From DATGJX01 sp963830545 (GTDB taxonomy: Bacteria > Vulcanimicrobiota > Vulcanimicrobiia > Vulcanimicrobiales > Vulcanimicrobiaceae): DNA of 64,000 nucleotides. Where the stretch lies: the NCBI GenBank assembly GCA_963830545.1, contig CAWHMK010000001.1, forward strand, positions 2,604,001 through 2,668,000. The letters run 5' to 3'. Made by a program: the position numbers and the translations under genes. Positions 26,596 to 35,395 of this stretch are shown here, one piece after another. The first letter of the stretch is position 1, and the number at the start of each line of letters is the position of its first letter. A model generated the notes under the pieces. That model was not told the DNA's origin. It ran no database searches and saw only the letters and a program-made list of their open reading frames with translations.

Positions 26596-27361
26596 CATGC
26601 ACGAACACAAACCGCGGGAGCAGCATACCGAGCACGACTACGTGCGCATCACGGAAACGAAATTTTGGAGTTCGTTCCATTACGCGTTTGCGGGGATTTT
26701 GTACGCCGTTCGAACGCAGCCGAATATGCGCGTGCACCTCTTTATCGCCGCGCTGGTGCTGCTTGCGACGCTGCTGCTGCGCCTCGATCGCATCTACGTC
26801 GTCGCGGTCGTCATCACCATCGTCATCGTGCTCGCGCTCGAGCTGATGAATACGGCCATCGAGGCGGTTGTCGATCTGCTCACCGTGGCGCATCACCCGC
26901 TGGCGAAGACGGCCAAGGACGCCGCAGCGGGCGCCGTTCTGATCGGCACAATCGGCGCAGTCATCGTGGGCTACCTCGTGTTCTACCAAGGCATTCAGCA
27001 GGGCGGCACGCGGGTCTACGACGCGGTCGCGCAAGTGCCGGCCAACGTGATTCTCATCATTTTGGCCATCGCGGCTATCGGCACGCTTTTTGCCAAGGCC
27101 TGGGCCGGCCGCGGCTCGGCGCTCCAAGGGGGCGCCGTTTCTGGCCATACGGCCCTGGCGTTCGCGGCGTCCACGGGGCTCGCGCTCTTCATCCAGCGCC
27201 CGTTGGTGGCCGTCCTGGCATACTTCGTGGCGTTCCTCGTTGCCCAAAGCCGCGTCGAGGCCCGCATCCATACCGCCTTCGAGGTGACATGGGGCGCGGT
27301 TCTGGGCACCTTGGTCGCTCTGGCCGTCTTCCTCTTGGTGCGGCCGCACCTTATGCTATAA
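26588..27361 (+). CDS. Diacylglycerol/undecaprenol kinase fused to PAP2 phosphatase
   Basis: 257-residue integral membrane protein. Residues 25-130 are a DgkA-type kinase (SSFHYAFAGILYAVRTQPNMR; catalytic ELMNTAIEAVVDLL, residues 85-98). Residues 140-257 are a PAP2 acid-phosphatase-like domain with SGHTALAFA (185-193) and SRVEARIHTAFEVTWGAVLG. One chain may therefore both phosphorylate and dephosphorylate lipid carriers such as undecaprenol. The first PAP2 motif is weak (KAWAGRG). Follows ybeY as dgkA does in Firmicutes. Confidence 0.88.
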   Translation: MIDMHEHKPREQHTEHDYVRITETKFWSSFHYAFAGILYAVRTQPNMRVHLFIAALVLLATLLLRLDRIYVVAVVITIVIVLALELMNTAIEAVVDLLTVAHHPLAKTAKDAAAGAVLIGTIGAVIVGYLVFYQGIQQGGTRVYDAVAQVPANVILIILAIAAIGTLFAKAWAGRGSALQGGAVSGHTALAFAASTGLALFIQRPLVAVLAYFVAFLVAQSRVEARIHTAFEVTWGAVLGTLVALAVFLLVRPHLML

Positions 27362-27362
27362 T
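27335..27362 (+). promoter_or_regulatory. Promoter of the CNNM/CBS gene
   Basis: TTGGTG (27335-27340), 16-bp spacer, perfect TATAAT (27357-27362), inside the end of the upstream gene. The downstream TTG start at 27374 is about 5 nt from the expected transcription start, so the mRNA would be nearly leaderless. Confidence 0.6.
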
Positions 27363-27373
27363 CGGGCTCGCAA

Positions 27374-28708
27374 TTGGAACCTCTAAGTAGCCAGCCCGCA
27401 GCGCACGCTATCCCCTCTTACGAGATCGCCGCCCTGGTGATCCTCGTGCTGCTCGCGGCCTTCTTCGCAGCTTCGGAAGCGGCACTCGTGGGGGTGTCGC
27501 GTCTGCGCGCCCGCTCCATGATGGAGCGCGGCGTCAAGGGCTCACCCTCGGTGCTCAAGCTTGTCGAAGACCGCAACCGGTTTCTGACCTCGATTCTGAT
27601 CGGCAATACGATCGTGCTGCTGGTGGCCGACTCGCTGGCGACCTACGTCTTCATCGAGGCGGGAATTCCCAACGGCGCGGTCATCTCGACGCTCGTCATG
27701 ACCTTCATCCTGCTGCTCTTCGGCGAGATCATTCCGAAGACAGTGGCCGTTTCCGACACCGATCGTTGGGCGGTGAGACTTGCGCCGACGATGCGTCACG
27801 CCGCGACGGTGCTGACGCCGCTGGTGTACTTCTTTCAGTTCCTGACGAACTGGCTGCTGCGGCCGTTCGGCATCAAGCACACGCATCCGATCTTCGTGAC
27901 GGAAGAAGACATCCGCGCCATCGTCAACGTCGGCGCGGAGCAAAACGTACTCGAGGAGCAAGAGCGCGAAATGATTCATTCCGTCATCGAGTTCGGCGAC
28001 ACGATCGTGCGCGAGGTGATGACGCCGCGCCCGAACGTCGTGGCCGTTTCGATGGACGACTCGCCGCGGCGAGCGCTCGACATGGTCATCGCGGAAGGCT
28101 ACTCGAAATTGCCCGTCTACGAGGAAAGCAAAGACGACATCGTCGGCGTCGTCCACGATCGCGAACTGTTGATCAGCCTTGCAAACGGGTCGCTCAGCAC
28201 CACGCCGCTCCGTTCGCTCATGCGTCCGGTGACGCACGTTCCGGAAAACAAAAAGATCTCCGAGTTGCTCAGGGAGATGCAGCGCGACAAGTTTTCGATG
28301 GCGATCGTGGTCGACGAGTACGGTGGAACGGCGGGAGTCGTGACGATGGAAGATTTGCTCGAGGAAATCGTCGGAGAGATCCGCGACGAACACGACGAGG
28401 GCGAAGAAGAGCCCGTGCGCCTGATCGGCGATCAGGAGGCCGTGGTCGATTCGGGCGTCAACATCGAGGACGTCAACGCAAAGTTGGGCACGCATCTGCC
28501 GCACGAGGAATTCGAAACGATCGGCGGCTATACCGTCGGATTGTTCGGCCGTCTCCCGAGTGAAGGCGAAGAAATCGAAGCGGACGATCATACGCGGCTC
28601 AAGGTCGATCGCATGCGCGGCCGTCGCATCATGGCCGTGCGGATCTTCAGCAACGGCAAGCTGGGCGCGCAAAACGGCGCGACACCGGGGCAACCGGATG
28701 AAGAGTAA
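27374..28708 (+). CDS. CNNM/CorC-family transporter with CBS pair
   Basis: 444 residues. CNNM membrane domain (about 15-175: LVILVLLAAFFAASEAALVG, LLLFGEIIPKTVAVSDTDRW), then a CBS pair (about 205-330: VREVMTPRPNVVAVSMDDSP, FSMAIVVDEYGGTAGVVTME) and a CorC_HlyC domain (GGYTVGLFGRLPSEGEEIE). The family moves or senses Mg2+/Co2+; older annotations call it hemolysin. TTG 27374 is the only start that retains the first helix. Confidence 0.92.
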   Translation: MEPLSSQPAAHAIPSYEIAALVILVLLAAFFAASEAALVGVSRLRARSMMERGVKGSPSVLKLVEDRNRFLTSILIGNTIVLLVADSLATYVFIEAGIPNGAVISTLVMTFILLLFGEIIPKTVAVSDTDRWAVRLAPTMRHAATVLTPLVYFFQFLTNWLLRPFGIKHTHPIFVTEEDIRAIVNVGAEQNVLEEQEREMIHSVIEFGDTIVREVMTPRPNVVAVSMDDSPRRALDMVIAEGYSKLPVYEESKDDIVGVVHDRELLISLANGSLSTTPLRSLMRPVTHVPENKKISELLREMQRDKFSMAIVVDEYGGTAGVVTMEDLLEEIVGEIRDEHDEGEEEPVRLIGDQEAVVDSGVNIEDVNAKLGTHLPHEEFETIGGYTVGLFGRLPSEGEEIEADDHTRLKVDRMRGRRIMAVRIFSNGKLGAQNGATPGQPDEE

Positions 28709-29108
28709 CGCGCAGCCATTCTCGATCGATGCGATGATCGCGCGCGCGAAGGAGATGCGCGAGCGCGCATACGCACCGTACTCCGGGTTCGCCGTCGGAG
28801 CGGCTTTGGTGACCGGCGACGGAACCGTGTTCGGCGGTGCGAACGTAGAAAACGCGAGCTACGGCCTGGCACTCTGTGCGGAGCGTAGCGCCGCCGTCGC
28901 CGCGATCGCCGCGGGACACCGCACGTTCGAAGCGATTGCGATTGCCGGAGGCGAGGATACGACGACTGCCCCGTGCGGCGCGTGTCGCCAATTCCTGAAC
29001 GAATTTAGTCCGCAACTCACCGTCGCATACACGACGCCTGACGGCGTGACCGTCACCACGCTGGATCGGCTGCTTCCGGACGCATTTGGTCCCGGCAACC
29101 TTCGATGA
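28698..29108 (+). CDS. cdd: Cytidine deaminase
   Basis: 136 residues. Deaminates cytidine/deoxycytidine for pyrimidine salvage. Zinc ligands are seen in LCAERSAAVAAI and APCGACRQFLNEF; the substrate loop is APYSGFAVGAALVTGDG. ATG 28698 overlaps the upstream gene by 11 bp and its stop overlaps recO. Confidence 0.96.
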   Translation: MKSNAQPFSIDAMIARAKEMRERAYAPYSGFAVGAALVTGDGTVFGGANVENASYGLALCAERSAAVAAIAAGHRTFEAIAIAGGEDTTTAPCGACRQFLNEFSPQLTVAYTTPDGVTVTTLDRLLPDAFGPGNLR

Positions 29109-29860
29109 GCGTCGCGCAGCGTTCGTACAAAACGAGCGCCGTCATCCTTCGCGGACGCACCTACGGCGAGGCCGATCGCATACTCACGCTGTTCACCAAA
29201 GAACGCGGCAAGGTGGATGCGATTGCGAAAGGCGCGCGGCGCACGAAAAGTCATTTGGCGGGACGGCTCGAGTTCGGCAACGAGGTGCTGCTGGGCATGC
29301 ACCGCGGCCGCAATCTGGACGTCGTCGTAACGGCGGATATCGAGGAGCCGCATTGGCAGCGTTTGGTTCAGCCGGAACGCTACGCGGCGGCGAACGTGAT
29401 GGTCGAACTCGTCGACGCATTTTGCGAACCGGATCTCGCGCAACCTGATATCTATGCGCTTCTCACGGCTGCGCTTCGCGCGATCGGGCTGAGCGAAGAA
29501 CCGCTTGCGCTCCTTCCGCGTTTTTCGATACGGCTGCTCGACGCGCTCGGTCTCGCGCCGCCGGTCGACTCGTGCGTGCACTGCGGAAAACCGTTCGGCG
29601 ACGGCGGCGTGTGGCTGGATGCCGAGCAGGGAGGGTTCGGCTGCGCTGCATGCCGCACCGCATGGCGAGAGGTGCTTGTGCTCGATGAAAACGACTTGCG
29701 GAATCTGCAGGGCGTTGCAGCGTCCTCCGGGGGTCCGGTCGCTCCCATGCTTGCCGCAACGCGCTCCGTGGCTCGAGCGATCGAGGCCTTGGTGAATCAT
29801 CACCTGGGACGGCGTCCAAAAGCGGGAGCGCACGCGCTGGAGTTCGTAAGGGGCGCCTGA
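29105..29860 (+). CDS. recO: DNA repair protein RecO
   Basis: 251 residues. N-terminal OB-fold (YKTSAVILRGRTYGEADRIL, FTKERGKVDAIAKGARR), a helical middle, and a zinc motif CVHCGKPF...GFGCAACR. It mediates RecA loading in the RecFOR pathway. Cdd-RecO is a common Firmicutes-like order. Overlaps both neighbours by 1-4 bases. Confidence 0.95.
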   Translation: MSVAQRSYKTSAVILRGRTYGEADRILTLFTKERGKVDAIAKGARRTKSHLAGRLEFGNEVLLGMHRGRNLDVVVTADIEEPHWQRLVQPERYAAANVMVELVDAFCEPDLAQPDIYALLTAALRAIGLSEEPLALLPRFSIRLLDALGLAPPVDSCVHCGKPFGDGGVWLDAEQGGFGCAACRTAWREVLVLDENDLRNLQGVAASSGGPVAPMLAATRSVARAIEALVNHHLGRRPKAGAHALEFVRGA

Positions 29861-30285
29861 TGTCACTGTTGGCCCTCGACGTGGGAAGCAAGCGTATCGG
29901 CATCGCCGTCGCGGATCCCACCGGTGCTTTCGCGCTCCCCGTCACCGTCATCGAACGCACCAACCTCAAAGACGATCTGGAACGAATCGTGCGCCTTGCA
30001 CGCGAGTACGAGGCGGAAGAACTCGTCGTAGGAGATCCCGTCACGCTCTCCGGCGAAAAAGGCATTGCAGCGGAGAAAATCGATCGGTTCGTAGAGCAGC
30101 TCGCGCGCGTCTTTCGCGGTACGATTCATCGCGTCGACGAGCGCCTGACGACCGCGCAGGCGACCAAGAGTTTGATAGCCGCCGACGTGAGCCGCTCGAA
30201 GCGCAGGACGGTCGTCGATAAGATGGCCGCGGCGCTCATCCTCGAGTCGTTTTTGGCGCGCCGCCGGAGCGGTGCGGCGGGGTGA
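29860..30285 (+). CDS. ruvX: Putative pre-16S rRNA nuclease / RuvX
   Basis: 141 residues, RNase H-like YqgF family: LALDVGSKRIGIAVADPTG with the first catalytic Asp, EELVVGDPVTLSGEKG, and VDERLTTAQATKSL with DKMAAALILESFL. Shown to process pre-16S rRNA 5' ends in E. coli; formerly called a Holliday junction resolvase. Overlaps mltG by GTGA. Confidence 0.94.
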   Translation: MSLLALDVGSKRIGIAVADPTGAFALPVTVIERTNLKDDLERIVRLAREYEAEELVVGDPVTLSGEKGIAAEKIDRFVEQLARVFRGTIHRVDERLTTAQATKSLIAADVSRSKRRTVVDKMAAALILESFLARRRSGAAG

Positions 30286-31272
30286 CGCGCGCAGTCACGA
30301 TTTGCGCGATCGTCATCGCGCTCGCCGTTGCGGCGGGTGCCGCATGGTTTGCGTATTCGATGTGGGGCGACCGCTCGCACCCGTCCACCTCACAGCAGAT
30401 CGTCGTCGTTCGCGGTTCGACGTTTCACGATATTGCGGCGCAACTTGCCGGCGCGGGCATCATCGGCAATCCGACTGCGTTTCGCATCTACGCCAAGCTG
30501 ACGCACGCCGATACGACGGCGCACGCCGGTGAATTCCGCTTCGCCGCCCATCAAACGCCCTCGCAAGTGCTTCAGCAGTTGCAAAGCGGCGGCGCGCAAA
30601 TCGCGCGATGGGTGACGATTCCCGAAGGATTCACCGCCAAGCAGATCGCGCAGCGCCTCCAGGACGAAGGTTTCGGCGATGCAAGAACGTTCGCCGCTGC
30701 GTTTCTCCGCGACTCAATCGTCGTCGGCGCAGCGCGCACGAAAAATCTCGAAGGCTTTCTCTTTCCCAGCACTTATCTGATACCGAACGGCGCATCGCCC
30801 AAGACCGTGGAACGGATTCTTACGGCGCAGTTCCGCAAAGAATTGCCGCGAGAGGCCAGGCGGAAGGCTCGCGCCCTCGGTCTTACCGTACCGCAAGTCG
30901 TGACGCTCGCTTCGCTGATCGAACGGGAAGCCAAGGCTGACGACGAACGCCCCTTGATGGCCGGTGTCTATTATAACCGCCTGCGCCTTGGAATGCCTCT
31001 GGAAGTGGACGCGACGATAGAGTACGCTCTTCCTGAACACCATGACGTCATCACGTACGGGGACCTCAAGTCTGAATTCGCCGTACAATTCGTACCTGCA
31101 CGACGGACTGCCGCCGACTCCCATCGCCAATCCCGGGGAAGCCTCGTTGCTGGCGGCATTCAATCCCAAACCATCACCCTATCTGTACTATGTGTACAAA
31201 GGCAACGGCCATCACGCTTTCGCGCGCACGCTCGCCGAGCAAAACGCGAACATCGCAAAGTATATGAAGTAG
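30282..31272 (+). CDS. mltG: Endolytic transglycosylase MltG (frameshifted)
   Basis: Inner-membrane enzyme that cuts nascent glycan strands. One N-terminal membrane segment (AVTICAIVIALAVAAGAAWF), a LysM-like region, and the YceG domain with the catalytic Glu in TLASLIEREAKADDER and GVYYNRLRLGMPLEVDAT. The frame is lost near 31068 and resumes as SPYNSYLHDGLPPTPIANPG to KYMK at 31272. Restored length is about 330 residues. The break interrupts a conserved region, so it is probably an indel error. Confidence 0.92.
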
Positions 31273-31280
31273 GAGATTCC

Positions 31281-31562
31281 ATGTCAACCAACGGCGACTC
31301 CGGCAAACCGCAAAGTCTCGAACTGCGCGACGTGCTCGTCATTCAAACCACCGAAGAGAAGCAACTCGAATTCGAAGTCGTCGGGCTGGTCGAAGACGAG
31401 GAAAACAAAGCGTACGCGGTGCTGTATTGCGAGAAGGAAGACGAGTTCGTCGTCACCGACGAAAAGGGCACTCTGCTCGAGGACGACGACTTGGCGCAGG
31501 AGATTCTCGACGACTTTTTCGTTCTCGCGGAAGAGTCCGGTCCGGAGGGGGGCGGCGAGTAA
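31281..31562 (+). CDS. DUF1292-family protein
   Basis: 93-residue acidic protein (QLEFEVVGLVEDEENKAYAV, KEDEFVVTDEKGTLLEDDD). DUF1292 (YrzB-like) lies next to ruvX and mltG in Firmicutes too. AGGAG ends 5 bases before ATG 31281. Function unknown. Confidence 0.85.
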   Translation: MSTNGDSGKPQSLELRDVLVIQTTEEKQLEFEVVGLVEDEENKAYAVLYCEKEDEFVVTDEKGTLLEDDDLAQEILDDFFVLAEESGPEGGGE

Positions 31563-32704
31563 TCCGCGCGCTCTTTCTTTCGGCCAACGTCGGAGTGGGC
31601 CACACTTCCGCGGCGAATGCGCTCCGCGCCGCGCTCATCGAGGCGGAGCCGGATTTCCAGGCGACCGTCGTCGATTCGTACAAGTACGCTGCCTCCGTGG
31701 TTTCGCGGGTCGTCTCCGGCGGTTATTTGCGCATGGTCAAGACGATTCCGCAGATGTACCGATTCCTGTACAACCGTGCCGAACGTGCAACCGAAGTCGG
31801 TCCGTTTCGCGCGTGGGTGCACCAATTCACCGCGGCGAACTTGCGCCCGCTGCTGCAGGAGCTGCGGCCCGACGTGGTGATTTGCACGCACGCCTTTCCT
31901 TGCGGCGTTATGGCGGAGTATAAGAAACAGTTCGCGGATGCGCCGCCCGTAATGGGTGTGGTGACGGATTTCGTCGTGCACGCGTTTTGGATCCACAAGA
32001 ACATCGAAGGATATGCGGTCGCGACGCCGGAGATGCGCTCGACGCTGATCGCGCGCGGCGTGCCGGGCCACCGCATCATCGTTTCCGGTATCCCCGTTCG
32101 CGCCGAATTCGCGCGCGAGGGCGTGGACCGGGACGGTTTGCGCGCGCGACTCGGTTTGCCGCTGGATCGAAATATCGTGTTATTGATGGGCGGCGGTCTG
32201 GGGATCGGGCCGCTCGAAACGATGATGCAAGCCCTGGATCGCATAAGCGCGCCGCTTTGCGCGGTGGCGATCGTCGGCCGCAGCGCGCGAAGCGAACAGC
32301 GCGTTCTCGAATACGCGCACAAGGTGGGATATCCGGTGCGCGTCGTGCGATTCGTGCAGAACGTGCACGAGTACATGCATGCAAGCGACGTGCTCGTCAC
32401 CAAGCCCGGCGGTTTGACCTCGGCTGAAGCGTTGGTGGCCCGCGTGCCGATGGTGCTCTTCAAACCACTGCCCGGTCAGGAAGAACGCAACACGCGCTAT
32501 CTGGTGCAGCGGCGCGCGGCGTTGCGCGCAAAGAAACCGGACGATCTCACGCGGACGGTGCAATCGCTGCTCGAATCCGAGCAGAAGCGTTCCGGAATGC
32601 GCGTCGCGATGGCGCGTTTGGGGAAACCCGATGCATCGGTGGAGATCGCGGCCGCGATTCGCGCTCTTGCCGCCGGTGCCGCTGAAGGAGAGGAAATCGC
32701 ATGA
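31562..32704 (+). CDS. MGDG-synthase/UgtP-like glycosyltransferase
   Basis: GT28 lipid glycosyltransferase, about 380 residues, adding a sugar from a nucleotide sugar to diacylglycerol at the membrane. Seen: ALFLSANVGVGHTSAANALR, HAFPCGVMAEYKKQFADAPP, LLMGGGLGIGPLETMMQAL, and the donor site DVLVTKPGGLTSAEALVARV. No ATG/GTG/TTG is in frame before the conserved N-terminus. ATC at 31562 overlaps the DUF1292 TAA (TAATC) and has AGGGGGG nine bases upstream. Start is therefore uncertain. Confidence 0.88.
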   Translation: MRALFLSANVGVGHTSAANALRAALIEAEPDFQATVVDSYKYAASVVSRVVSGGYLRMVKTIPQMYRFLYNRAERATEVGPFRAWVHQFTAANLRPLLQELRPDVVICTHAFPCGVMAEYKKQFADAPPVMGVVTDFVVHAFWIHKNIEGYAVATPEMRSTLIARGVPGHRIIVSGIPVRAEFAREGVDRDGLRARLGLPLDRNIVLLMGGGLGIGPLETMMQALDRISAPLCAVAIVGRSARSEQRVLEYAHKVGYPVRVVRFVQNVHEYMHASDVLVTKPGGLTSAEALVARVPMVLFKPLPGQEERNTRYLVQRRAALRAKKPDDLTRTVQSLLESEQKRSGMRVAMARLGKPDASVEIAAAIRALAAGAAEGEEIA

Positions 32705-33243
32705 GGATGGCGTCGCATTGGACCTACGCGGGTTGGTTCACCGTACTGCGTTTCTACGCGGGAGTGTTTTGGCTGTCACACGGAATTCCGAAGTTTCTGG
32801 ATGCGCAGGCGTACATGCCGCCCTCGGGGTTCATGCCGCAGCTCGTGCAAAAAGGCGTCATGTCGCAAAGCGGCTTCTATCACGACTTCTTGCTCAATTT
32901 CGTCACTCCCAACATCACGGTGTTTGCGGAGCTCGTGCGTCTGGGCGAAGTGCTGGTAGGCTGCAGTTTGTTACTCGGCGTGTTTACGCGCTTCGGCGGG
33001 TTCGTCGGCTGTTTGCTGGCGCTGAATTACATGGCGGCGAGAGGAGAGTTCGCGAGTTGGATGACGATAGGCTCGCTCGATGCCGCTGCATTCATGCTGT
33101 CGTTCCTGATGCTGGCCGTGCCGGCCGGACGCGTCGCGGGAATCGACGCAGCGCTCGTGCGCCGTCCCGTGCGTAAAGACGTCGTCGTACCGGAAATCGT
33201 GGAAGAACCGCCGCTATCCGCGCCCACCGATACAACGCGCTAA
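32701..33243 (+). CDS. DoxX-family membrane protein
   Basis: 180 residues, four membrane segments (GWFTVLRFYAGVFWLSHGIPK; VFAELVRLGEVLVGCSLLLG; FGGFVGCLLALNYMAAR; AAAFMLSFLMLAVPAGR). DoxX/SURF4-like proteins are linked to quinone or thiosulfate redox reactions in a few cases; the role here is unknown. ATGA overlap with the glycosyltransferase gene. Confidence 0.85.
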   Translation: MRMASHWTYAGWFTVLRFYAGVFWLSHGIPKFLDAQAYMPPSGFMPQLVQKGVMSQSGFYHDFLLNFVTPNITVFAELVRLGEVLVGCSLLLGVFTRFGGFVGCLLALNYMAARGEFASWMTIGSLDAAAFMLSFLMLAVPAGRVAGIDAALVRRPVRKDVVVPEIVEEPPLSAPTDTTR

Positions 33244-33293
33244 CGCGCCGCAGGCCGAACTTGCGCGCGTGTGGTATAGTGGTCCGGTCCCAC

Positions 33294-33384
33294 GGAGAGG
33301 TGGGTGAGTGGCTGAAACCAGTCGTTTGCTAAATGACCGACGGTCAAAAACCGTCCGAGGGTTCGAATCCCTCCCTCTCCGCCA
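33294..33384 (+). tRNA. tRNA-Ser(GCT)
   Basis: Acceptor GGAGAGG/CCTCTCC, long variable arm, T-loop TTCGAAT. The anticodon loop TTGCTAA is flanked by GTCGT/ATGAC. CCA is encoded (33382-33384). A TATAGT (33275-33280) upstream is a likely -10. Confidence 0.95.
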
Positions 33385-33435
33385 CGTGCATCGTAGAGGG
33401 GAAAAGAAAAACCGCGACGTAGCAATCGCGGCTGT

Positions 33436-33512
33436 GCGGTCGTAGCTCAATTGGATAGAGCAACAGGCTACGAACTTGTAGGTTGGGGGTTCGAGTCCCT
33501 CCGACCGCGCCA
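33436..33512 (+). tRNA. tRNA-Arg(ACG)
   Basis: Acceptor GCGGTCG/CGACCGC, anticodon stem ACAGG/CTTGT, loop CTACGAA. Encoded CCA at 33510-33512. The A34 of this tRNA is the usual substrate of TadA, encoded at 35744. Confidence 0.95.
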
Positions 33513-33519
33513 TGTACGA

Positions 33520-33553
33520 GAAGCCCGGCTCAGCGGCCGGGCTTCTCTATTTT
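33520..33553 (+). terminator. Intrinsic terminator after tRNA-Arg
   Basis: Perfect 10-bp stem GAAGCCCGGC / GCCGGGCTTC with a 6-base loop (33520-33545), then TCTATTTT. It ends the tRNA transcript, just before the end of the convergent protease gene. Confidence 0.9.
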
Positions 33554-33556
33554 GCA

Positions 33557-35071
33557 TCAGTGCGTTTGATCGGTTTTGCGCGGAATCATCACGATGGTCG
33601 ATTCGGGGTAGTCGAACACGTAGTCGAAGTTGCGCAGAAAATCCAGGCCAATGAGGATGTCGCGCCCGCTGAAGCTCGGAGACTTGCACGCCGGCGGCTG
33701 TTGGTAGTGAATCGGGCCGACCTCGATCTCGTTGATGTAGCCGCATTCCTCCGTTTCATATCCGCCGATTCCCGCGGAAATGTAGTCCGCGCGCAAACTC
33801 GTCACACCGTATTTCCAGATCATGTCCGGACCGTACAACACCTCGTCGGGATCGCCCGTGTCCATCAAGGCGTTCACCGCAATGTGTCCGTTGAGTTTCA
33901 TCGGCAGGTGCGGCGTGCCGTCGGAGATGTCGACCGTGGCTACGATCCCTGCGGTTTTATCGACAGACATCTTCGAGGGATCGTAAATCGTCATCTGCCG
34001 GTGCGAAAGGTCGAGATGGACGATCGCACCGGCGAAGAGATCGAAGCCGAGCAGCCCGTCCGCGTCGAAGTGTTCCATCTGCTGCGCATCGGCGACGACG
34101 TTGGAGAGCGTATTGTCCCCGACTTGCAGCGTGTTGATGCGAATCATCGAGGTTTTCGCGTTGCCGCCGATTCCGTACGCTTCGCGCGTGCCGAATGGTT
34201 TGACGTGGGCGCGGTCTGCGAAGTGCTGCGCCAGCACGATGCCGTCGGAGCCCGTATCGAGAATGAACGTTCCCTTCACGCCGTTCACCGTGGCGTCGAC
34301 GAGAATCCGGTATTGCGTGAGCTTAATCGAGAAAGGGTTTCCACTCCCGAACTTCCACGCAGCGGTTTGCGCCGGCGGATGCAGCTCTGCGTCGGTGACC
34401 GGGACGTTCGCGGCGATTTTCGTCCACTCGTCTATCTCTTTATCGTCGTTCCAAGACCACTTCGAAAGCATTTTCTTTCCGGGAAGCGGGCTCGAGTAGC
34501 CGAGCAGGTGCAGCGTTTGCTCGTACGTGCCGTCCGGATCGATGACGGCCTGTTTGTATTCGCCGGTTTGCGGATCGACGTATAAATCGATGGGATCGGC
34601 GTTCACCGCCTGCACGCGCACGATCGTGGTCTGCGTGCCGTCTATCACTTTCGTTCCCTGGACCACGCCTTTGAGCAGCGGAGTCGCTTCGTTGAACAAC
34701 AAGTCGTACGCCAAATCGAATTTTTGCAAGTCGCCGATTTCGGGCTGGACGAAACCGTTGTCGTTCGTGGACCAGTACACGCGCCCGGTAAAGCCGGTGT
34801 CTTCCACGGTTCCGCGGTCGAGATTTTTCGTTGTTGTACGTTTGGCGACGCCGGCAACGACTTTGTGCAAATCGAACAGCCTTTTGGTCGTTCCGTCACG
34901 CTGGGTTTGCGTTTCGTCTCCATCGAGCGAGAGCGTATTGAACGTTCCGTCGCCGAATTGCCAGCCCGTGAAGGCTTTGTGTTTTGCCAGGAGCGAGGCA
35001 GCATCGTCGGCCCGGGCAAAGAGCGGGACCGCGGCCAGCGCCGCGGCGAGTAGGATGCCGAAAAAGCGCAC
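33557..35071 (-). CDS. Secreted retropepsin-like aspartyl protease
   Basis: 504 residues. Signal peptide FFGILLAAALAAVPLFARADD, then a ~230-residue N-terminal domain resembling outer-membrane lipoprotein carriers. Two pepsin-like lobes follow: FILDTGSDGIVLAQHFADRA and ALMDTGDPDEVLYGPDMIW, each with an Asp-Thr-Gly. The late FSGRDILIGLDFLRNFDYVF is the usual hydrophobic flap/Gly motif. GTG 35071 follows AGGAAGG and gives a clean signal peptide; the frame stays open 22 codons further upstream. Confidence 0.85.
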   Translation of the reverse strand: MRFFGILLAAALAAVPLFARADDAASLLAKHKAFTGWQFGDGTFNTLSLDGDETQTQRDGTTKRLFDLHKVVAGVAKRTTTKNLDRGTVEDTGFTGRVYWSTNDNGFVQPEIGDLQKFDLAYDLLFNEATPLLKGVVQGTKVIDGTQTTIVRVQAVNADPIDLYVDPQTGEYKQAVIDPDGTYEQTLHLLGYSSPLPGKKMLSKWSWNDDKEIDEWTKIAANVPVTDAELHPPAQTAAWKFGSGNPFSIKLTQYRILVDATVNGVKGTFILDTGSDGIVLAQHFADRAHVKPFGTREAYGIGGNAKTSMIRINTLQVGDNTLSNVVADAQQMEHFDADGLLGFDLFAGAIVHLDLSHRQMTIYDPSKMSVDKTAGIVATVDISDGTPHLPMKLNGHIAVNALMDTGDPDEVLYGPDMIWKYGVTSLRADYISAGIGGYETEECGYINEIEVGPIHYQQPPACKSPSFSGRDILIGLDFLRNFDYVFDYPESTIVMIPRKTDQTH

Positions 35072-35153
35072 AGAGCACACCCTTCCTAAAAGAAGCAAGG
35101 CTCGGACCGTCTGGAAGACGGCCGAGATACCGGACACTTTTGGGCAGCGGCCC

Positions 35154-35183
35154 TTGAAACCTGGCGCGCGGGTTTGTTACAGT
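35154..35183 (+). promoter_or_regulatory. Promoter of tRNA-Met
   Basis: TTGAAA (35154-35159), 18-bp spacer, TACAGT (35178-35183), ending 27 bases before the tRNA. Confidence 0.6.
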
Positions 35184-35210
35184 AGAGCGTCGAACGGCGC
35201 GCGCCGGTGC

Positions 35211-35285
35211 GGCTCGGTAACTCAGTGGTAGAGCGGGGGACTCATAAGCCCTAGGTCGTAGGTTCAAATCCTACCCGAGTCACCA
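35211..35285 (+). tRNA. tRNA-Met(CAT), elongator type
   Basis: Acceptor GGCTCGG/CCGAGTC with a G1-C72 pair and no initiator-type run of three G-C pairs, so not initiator. Loop CTCATAA, T-loop TTCAAAT, CCA encoded. The base pair next to the loop is an A-G mismatch. A tRNA-Ile with lysidine-modified CAT cannot be excluded. Confidence 0.85.
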
Positions 35286-35395
35286 ATTTTCGGGAGTCCG
35301 GAGCAGCGTTACGCTCCGGATTCCGCTTTCTTGGGCGTCTTTGCAACCTGCAGGGAATCCCTACGGTCCGGTAGGATTGAGGCAGGCTTACTACT

